NCBI RefSeq assembly: GCF_014304815.1
Contig: NZ_CP047958.1
Coordinates: 372,001-436,000, forward strand
Origin: Synechococcus sp. MIT S9220
Lineage (GTDB): Bacteria; Cyanobacteriota; Cyanobacteriia; PCC-6307; Cyanobiaceae
Direction of reading: 5' to 3'
DNA length: 64,000 bases
In this document: positions 59,341 through 64,000 of the stretch, piece by piece
How positions within the stretch are numbered: the stretch's first letter is position 1
Layout: the number at the start of each line of letters is the position of its first letter
Program-made: the position numbers and the translations under genes
The notes under the pieces: model-generated
Told to the model about the DNA's origin: nothing
Seen by the model: only the letters and a program-made list of their open reading frames with translations
Database searches by the model: none

Positions 59341-59375
59341 GCCTAAGAACCGCCGGGCCCCTTATCGGTTCAGGC
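59341..59375. other. Inverted repeat between the helicase-like gene and tyrA
   Basis: GCCT-AACCG with CGGTT-AGGC, nine pairs broken by bulges around a 13-base loop. It lies in the 100-base divergent promoter region. It may be an operator or leader structure; the support is weak. Confidence 0.35.
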
Positions 59376-59433
59376 TGAGCTGTTCCGATCCCTGCACAAG
59401 TCGAGCAACATGGGCTGGATGTGGACAGCAGTG

Positions 59434-60339
59434 ATGGATCAGGAGCGGATCGCAGAACTCGCTGGTGTCAGCAGGGTCGGTGTTGTGGGTCTTGGCCTGA
59501 TCGGTGGCTCGATCGGGCTGGATCTGCGTGCTCTTGGGGTGAGCGTTCAGGGCCTCGTGCATCGCGACAGCACAGCGGAGCGTGCCCTTCAGCGCGGGCT
59601 TGTCGATACTGTCAGCTGCGACCCTGCCTGCCTCGCGGGATGTGATCTTGTCGTGCTGGCATTGCCGCTCGAGGCCTTGCTGCAGCCGCAAGATGTGCTG
59701 CTTCAAGCCCTGCCGTCTGAGGCCGTCGTCACGGATGTGGGGTCGGTGAAGGGAGCCGTCCTCGATGTCTGGAGAGATCGCCATCCCCGCTTCGTGGCGT
59801 CTCACCCCATGGCAGGGACTGCGGAGTCAGGAGTGGACTCCGGTTGCCGTGGTCTGTTCAGAGGACGCGCCTGGGTTGGAACTCCAGAGGCTGAGACAGA
59901 TCCCGAAGCTCTGACTCAGGTGAGAGCTTTGGCTTGCTCGCTCGGTGCGCACTGGATCAGTGCGGATCCGTTCATTCATGACCAGGCCGTTGCCCTGATC
60001 TCCCATCTGCCCGTGATGGTGAGCGCAGCACTGCTGCGCGTGCTCGGGGAGGAGCGAGACCCACGCGTGCGCGATCTTGCGCGTCAATTGGCGTCCAGTG
60101 GTTTCGCGGATACAACGCGGGTTGGTGGCGGCAATCCAGCGCTGGGAACGGCAATGGCTTGCCGCAATACCTCTGCATTGCTGAAGTCTCTTGCCGCCTA
60201 TCGATGGAGCCTCGAACAGCTTGAAGAGGCAATCCTCAACGGCCATTGGGCTCAATTGGAGCAGGAGTTGGAAAAGACTCGCGCCTTGCGTCCAGGGTTT
60301 CTGGAGCCCCCTTCTGATCCAGTTAGCCCGCAAGCCTGA
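59434..60339 (+). CDS. tyrA: Arogenate/prephenate dehydrogenase
   Basis: 301 residues from ATG 59434 (MDQERIAELAG); an ATG at 59410 is possible. The NAD(P) fold begins VGVVGLGLIGGSIGLDL. VTDVGSVKG, SHPMAGTAESGV and a C-terminal helical domain follow. It makes tyrosine by oxidising arogenate or prephenate; cyanobacterial enzymes mostly use arogenate and NADP, but sequence alone does not settle this. Its end overlaps the convergent crtD-like gene by 17 bases. Confidence 0.93.
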   Translation: MDQERIAELAGVSRVGVVGLGLIGGSIGLDLRALGVSVQGLVHRDSTAERALQRGLVDTVSCDPACLAGCDLVVLALPLEALLQPQDVLLQALPSEAVVTDVGSVKGAVLDVWRDRHPRFVASHPMAGTAESGVDSGCRGLFRGRAWVGTPEAETDPEALTQVRALACSLGAHWISADPFIHDQAVALISHLPVMVSAALLRVLGEERDPRVRDLARQLASSGFADTTRVGGGNPALGTAMACRNTSALLKSLAAYRWSLEQLEEAILNGHWAQLEQELEKTRALRPGFLEPPSDPVSPQA

Positions 60340-61837
60340 GGGTCAGACCTCGCGCAGCCATCAATTGCCTGCATGCCATCAGTGCGGACAGGCTGACGCC
60401 GGCGGTGCCCTCTCCGGGATGAATGGAATCACCGCACAGCCACAGCTGGGGAATCGGTGTGCGGCTGGCCAGTCCAAAGGGGCCGAAGCGATCTGGGCTC
60501 TGCCCAAGACCACCCACCACGCCATCCGGACGACCGGTCCAGTGGGCGAATCCTCTAGGAGTTGCCAGCTCCTGATGCAGCCAGGAGTCATCCGGCAGTT
60601 TCAAAGCGGCGTTCACGTCTTGTCGAATGGAATCCCGAAGCTCCCGTTTGCGTTGCTGGTAAGCCTTCTCATCCATGTCATGCCAGCCCTCCGGCGAGGT
60701 GAAGACGCTGGCGATCACGGTGGCCTGGCCCTCCGGGGCTCGTCCGTCACCCTCGTGGCTGATCGACAAAAAGAGTGAACCGGGGGAGTTGCCGTCGCGC
60801 TGCAGGTGTCCAGGGCATTCGTCCGGCAGGTGATGCCGTTCCACAGCGCCGTAGAACACAATCGCTCCGCTCGGTGCTTTGAGGCTGTTCAGGTGCTTGC
60901 GGTACGTGTCGGGCATCTGTTCCCGATCCGGAATCAGGCCTGGCAGACACTGCGGAGGAAGGCTGCAGATGATCTCGCTGGCCTGCAGGCATCGTTGCGC
61001 TGTCCCAGGAGCTTCAACCGTGACCGACCATCCAGATTGATCGCCATCGCGCTCCAGTTTGAGAGCACGATGGCGCAGAAACACACGTCCACCATCGCGT
61101 TCCAGGGCTGTCTCCAGCCGGTGGCTAAGGCTCTGCATCGATCCGTGCAGATGCCACAGACCGAGTGGGGCCTGGCACATCTGTAAGACCGTGGCGCCAT
61201 AGAGAGCTGCTGTGCGGTCACTCGGTTGCTGTGAATACAGCCGTAGCTGGAGGTCGAGGAAGCGTCGCAGTCGCCGGTCTCCAGCGCATCCGCTGAGGGT
61301 CAGTAGATCAGACACCGTGAGCAGACTGAGTGGGGCACAAGCCAGATTTCCGGGGGTCAGGGCAGCCAGGGTGCGTCCGAAATCCCAGCCAGTGCGAATC
61401 GGCAGCACTGGATCAGCTGCAGCAAACTGCCAGTTCTGACGATGAATCCAGCTGCACAGCTGCCAAAAGCGTTCGCTGCCAGGGAATTGCTGGTTGCGCT
61501 CCTGGCGCCAGCGCTGAGGATCGTGCCAGAGATGCACCGGTGGCGACCCGTCATTGAGGTCCACCACACATCCGGGGTCCAGCTGTTCGGCTTCCGGAGG
61601 TTGGATGTCCAGGTGCTGGAAGAGCCGTGCATGACTTCCTCCAGGTTCCAGTCCCGCAACCTGTGTTGCGCCCACATCAAAGGTGAACGGACCCCGTCGG
61701 AACGTTCCAGCACAACCACCAAGCTGGTGGTGTGCCTCCAGCAGGGTGACGCCCAAACCCTCATGGGCCAGCAGGGCTGCGGCGGTGAGACCGGCAATGC
61801 CGCCACCGATCACGATCACGTCCTGGACTGGTTCCAT
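60323..61837 (-). CDS. crtD: FAD-dependent carotenoid desaturase, CrtD-like
   Basis: 504 residues. The N-terminal FAD-binding motif is VIVIGGGIAGLTAAALL, and the C-terminal block WLCGDSIHPGEGTAGVSLSAL closes the FAD site. The family includes phytoene desaturases, carotene isomerase (CrtH) and C-3',4' desaturase (CrtD). The motif GGCAGTFRRGPFTFDVGATQ and the overall look favour CrtD, but CrtH is the main alternative. The role is in carotenoid end-group modification in membranes. Confidence 0.7.
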   Translation of the reverse strand: MEPVQDVIVIGGGIAGLTAAALLAHEGLGVTLLEAHHQLGGCAGTFRRGPFTFDVGATQVAGLEPGGSHARLFQHLDIQPPEAEQLDPGCVVDLNDGSPPVHLWHDPQRWRQERNQQFPGSERFWQLCSWIHRQNWQFAAADPVLPIRTGWDFGRTLAALTPGNLACAPLSLLTVSDLLTLSGCAGDRRLRRFLDLQLRLYSQQPSDRTAALYGATVLQMCQAPLGLWHLHGSMQSLSHRLETALERDGGRVFLRHRALKLERDGDQSGWSVTVEAPGTAQRCLQASEIICSLPPQCLPGLIPDREQMPDTYRKHLNSLKAPSGAIVFYGAVERHHLPDECPGHLQRDGNSPGSLFLSISHEGDGRAPEGQATVIASVFTSPEGWHDMDEKAYQQRKRELRDSIRQDVNAALKLPDDSWLHQELATPRGFAHWTGRPDGVVGGLGQSPDRFGPFGLASRTPIPQLWLCGDSIHPGEGTAGVSLSALMACRQLMAARGLTLRLAG

Positions 61838-61872
61838 CGCGGCATGCTGGCAGCAGAGTTAGATCAGCGTGG

Positions 61873-62754
61873 ATGCGTGATCAGCTGGAACAGGCACTGG
61901 CGGCTGCCCCTGAGTTGCTTGAGGGACGACAGGTCGTTGATGTGCTCAGTGTGGGCGGCAGCAGTGTGGGTTCCACGTGGCGGCTGAACCTGAACGATGG
62001 TGAGCAACTCTTCGTCAAGGTGGCCGAAACGGCCAACTTGCTTGCGGAACAGTCCGGTCTGCAGGCGTTACGTCACTGGGCAGATCCAGCCTTGATCGAA
62101 GTGCCTCAGGTGCTCGGCTGCTTGCCAATGCCTGAGAACTCAGCCTTGGTGATGGCCTGGTGGGATGCCAGTAGCGGCGATCAGTTCTGTCTTGGCCGGG
62201 GACTGGCGCAGCTCCATCGTGCGTCGGCTGAGGCCGGACCAGGTCGTTTTGGCTGGGATCGTGATGGCTTTATCGGTCTTGGTCCCCAGCCATCCGGATG
62301 GCGTGACAGCTGGGGCGATGCGTTCACCCAACTCAGACTTCAGCCCCAGCTGCGTCTGGCCTCTGAGTGGGGGCTAGCTGTGCAGGACTGGGAGCCAGTG
62401 CTTGAACCGATCGCTGCATGGCTGAATCGTCATGCCCCTGCACCCTGCCTGGTTCATGGCGATCTATGGGCTGGCAATGCAGCGGTGTTGGCTGATGGTC
62501 GTGGTCTCTTGATTGATCCCGCCAGTTGGTGGGCTGATCGCGAAGTGGATCTGGCCATGACCCATCTATTCGGTGGATTCTCTCGTCGCTTTATGGAGGG
62601 ATACAGCCGTGAATGGCCACTGCCAGCGGGGGCAGAGCAGAGAATCGAGGCTCTCAATCTCTATCACCTGTTAAATCACGCCAACCTTTTTGGCGGTGGA
62701 TACCAACAACAAAGCCGCAGGATCCTGAAGGATCTGCGGCTCGCCTTGCTCTGA
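61873..62754 (+). CDS. Fructosamine kinase family protein
   Basis: 293 residues. Aminoglycoside-phosphotransferase-like fold: the catalytic VHGDLWAGN and the metal-binding DPASWWADREVDLAM are plain. Related bacterial enzymes phosphorylate ribulosamines or fructosamines, removing sugar adducts from proteins. The substrate here is not determined. It is divergent from the carotenoid gene, with 35 bases between starts. Confidence 0.87.
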   Translation: MRDQLEQALAAAPELLEGRQVVDVLSVGGSSVGSTWRLNLNDGEQLFVKVAETANLLAEQSGLQALRHWADPALIEVPQVLGCLPMPENSALVMAWWDASSGDQFCLGRGLAQLHRASAEAGPGRFGWDRDGFIGLGPQPSGWRDSWGDAFTQLRLQPQLRLASEWGLAVQDWEPVLEPIAAWLNRHAPAPCLVHGDLWAGNAAVLADGRGLLIDPASWWADREVDLAMTHLFGGFSRRFMEGYSREWPLPAGAEQRIEALNLYHLLNHANLFGGGYQQQSRRILKDLRLALL

Positions 62755-62798
62755 AAGGATCGTGAATGAACCTGATGGCTCATGCCAACCAAGTGGCT

Positions 62799-63155
62799 TC
62801 AGCCCAGGTACTCCTTGCGAAGCGTCTGAATTCTGTCAACTAGAGCATTGCGCTTGTCGCTTGTGGTGAGATTCTTCCAGCTCCATTGCCCAACCACCAC
62901 AACGCCGAGCAGTTCCAGCAGGCCCGGGACAACCGGCAGCAAATTGATCGTGTCGAGAATGCCTTTGATCAGGATCTGGGCAACGATCACAGCGGCAAAA
63001 ATGCCAACAACCTTGCCGATGCGCCCTGCCTGGCTCCAATCGACCTTGTCGAGAGTTTCGTTCACCTTGCCGAGGACGTCTTTGTAGCGCTCGGCGAAGG
63101 CGATGTTGTCGCCTGTGGCGCTTTCAGTCGACTGCGTAGTGGTTTCGTCGCTCAT
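62799..63155 (-). CDS. CAAD-domain membrane protein
   Basis: 118 residues. The CAAD domain is a cyanobacterial module that also anchors some aminoacyl-tRNA synthetases to thylakoids; stand-alone CAAD proteins relate to the plant CURT1 thylakoid-curvature family. Here an N-terminal acidic stretch (about 1-45) is followed by two hydrophobic segments (about 48-72, GKVVGIFAAVIVAQILIKGI; about 75-95) and a basic C-terminal helix (SDKRNALVDRIQTLRKEYL). A thylakoid-membrane role is likely. Confidence 0.85.
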   Translation of the reverse strand: MSDETTTQSTESATGDNIAFAERYKDVLGKVNETLDKVDWSQAGRIGKVVGIFAAVIVAQILIKGILDTINLLPVVPGLLELLGVVVVGQWSWKNLTTSDKRNALVDRIQTLRKEYLG

Positions 63156-63208
63156 GACGCCTAGGCTGGCTACTAATACTCCGCGACGATATCGGCAAGA
63201 TCACTGGA

Positions 63209-63760
63209 ATGCCATGCCGGCTCCGTATCGATCTCGATTGTCTGATGATTCTCAGGGCTTCTCTTGGAGCTGTATCACCGGAAGAGGGTTGCGCATTGCT
63301 GCTTGGGGAGTCAGCACCTGATCTCAATGTGCGCTTCGTGTGGCCCTGTTGCAATGTCTGGCGCCCTGGTTTCGGCGGATTCAACGATGCGATCACGGGA
63401 GACCGAGATCAACCGCTGGTTTCTGCTTCGCGCCGATCACGTTTCGCACTCGATCCTCGTGAGCAAATCGCTGCCCAGCGTTGGTCTCGCCAGAGAGGTT
63501 GGCGGGTTCTTGGCAGTGCGCATTCCCATCCAGAGGGCCAGCCGCTGCCCAGTGCACTGGATAGGCAATGGGCTGCCGGCGAGGGAGTCATGGTCATTGA
63601 TGCCGGTGTCGCCGGCGTCCGTGCCTGGTGGTTACAGGGGGCCGGGCCGGGGGGACCTGACAAGCCTGTCAGTGCTCTTTCGTTGGTTGTCCACAGTCAG
63701 GCAACGGTGGGAGACACTGTGATGTCGTGTCCCGATGGCGTCTTTCTGCCTCTGCAATGA
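63209..63760 (+). CDS. JAMM/Mov34-type metallopeptidase (M67)
   Basis: 183 residues. The zinc motif HxHx7SxxD is intact: H-S-H, then seven residues, then S-A-L-D ([14 protein letters not shown]). It begins [15 protein letters not shown]. The family includes deubiquitinases and bacterial peptidases that trim the C-terminus of ubiquitin-like sulfur carriers. Its stop overlaps the start of the next gene, an E1-like adenylyltransferase (ATGA), which strongly suggests a shared pathway. Confidence 0.88.
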   Translation: MPCRLRIDLDCLMILRASLGAVSPEEGCALLLGESAPDLNVRFVWPCCNVWRPGFGGFNDAITGDRDQPLVSASRRSRFALDPREQIAAQRWSRQRGWRVLGSAHSHPEGQPLPSALDRQWAAGEGVMVIDAGVAGVRAWWLQGAGPGGPDKPVSALSLVVHSQATVGDTVMSCPDGVFLPLQ

Positions 63761-64000
63761 CGGAACACCTTCCAGATCCCGATCTGAGTGCTCAGGAGCG
63801 TGGACGTTATGCCCGTCACCTCACACTCCCGGAGTTTGGGGTTGCTGGTCAGCGCCGGTTGAAAACAGCATCGGTGTTGTGTGTTGGCGCTGGTGGGCTC
63901 GGCTCGCCTTTATTGATGTACCTGGCGGCGGCTGGTGTTGGTCGCATCGGCATCGTTGACGATGACCGAGTGGAGGTCTCCAACCTTCAGCGGCAGGTCA
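63757..64000 (+). CDS. moeB: MoeB/ThiF-type adenylyltransferase (3' end cut by the window)
   Basis: The first 81 codons are present. [21 protein letters not shown], then the nucleotide-binding [17 protein letters not shown] and the family's [18 protein letters not shown]1-like enzymes adenylate the C-terminal glycine of ubiquitin-like sulfur carriers in molybdopterin, thiamine or thiolation pathways. The missing part would show whether it carries a rhodanese domain. ATGA overlap with the JAMM gene. Confidence 0.9.
   Translation, partial: MTEHLPDPDLSAQERGRYARHLTLPEFGVAGQRRLKTASVLCVGAGGLGSPLLMYLAAAGVGRIGIVDDDRVEVSNLQRQV

Noticed and set aside
1-64000. CRISPR arrays, insertion sequences, prophage, toxin-antitoxin or defence islands
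   Set aside because: No repeat arrays, transposase, integrase or related genes seen; gene content is core and continuous. The lone HNH gene is a conserved chromosomal type.

Overview
The window is about 60 % GC, has no mobile elements or CRISPR, and reads as core chromosome of a marine picocyanobacterium, most likely Synechococcus of the oceanic (subcluster 5) type. Evidence: photosystem I genes (psaA, psaB, psaI, psaL), ferredoxin-dependent glutamate synthase, NdhN, the clock-associated iron-sulfur protein LdpA, Ycf45, DUF1815, DUF2839, a CAAD-domain protein and a CbiG-CobJ fusion. The exact strain cannot be fixed from the sequence alone. There are three tRNA genes (Pro-CGG, Ser-GCT, Gln-TTG) and no rRNA.

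Layout. 1-2.9 kb: DUF1997 fragment, pheA, a plastoquinone/tocopherol methyltransferase and a LON-domain protein. 2.9-7.7 kb, minus strand: the str operon, read rpsL-rpsG-fusA-tuf-rpsJ. 7.8-15.8 kb: an A-type Fe-S protein, a phosphodiester-glycosidase-family protein, gltB (Fd-GOGAT), a YciI protein, lipA and tRNA-Pro. 15.9-19.1 kb: cbiG-cobJ and a secreted hypothetical. 19.5-24.1 kb: psaA-psaB with tandem 3' hairpins. 24-31 kb: bicupin, orphan RND pump, psaI-psaL, HEAT-like protein, lipid-linked glycosyltransferase. 31-34.1 kb: a cell-wall group (NlpC/P60 peptidase, class-A beta-lactamase-like protein, alanine racemase) around tRNA-Ser. 34.2-51.3 kb: HNH nuclease, then the S10/spc/alpha ribosomal superoperon on the minus strand, read rplC to rplQ-truA-rplM-rpsI-rpmE, a strong terminator, then prfA. 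51.7-57.2 kb, plus strand: ndhN-ldpA, ycf45, tRNA-Gln, a HAD phosphatase, recA. 57.2-64 kb: DUF1815, DUF2839, a helicase-like protein, tyrA, a CrtD-like carotenoid desaturase, a fructosamine-kinase-family protein, a CAAD protein, and a JAMM protease overlapping an E1-like MoeB/ThiF gene cut by the window end.

How it fits together. About half the genes build the translation machinery. psaA/B/I/L, ndhN and gltB form a light-electron-nitrogen theme. pheA and tyrA are the two terminal branches of aromatic amino-acid synthesis and sit at opposite ends of the window.

I did not find a convincing new multi-gene system. The best leads are: a clear LexA/SOS-type operator upstream of recA; truA and ldpA, both of which seem to need a non-ATG/GTG/TTG (CTG) start; zinc-ligand-free forms of both L31 and L36; a helicase-like protein with no intact P-loop; the JAMM-E1 pair; and several stable hairpins between ribosomal-protein genes.
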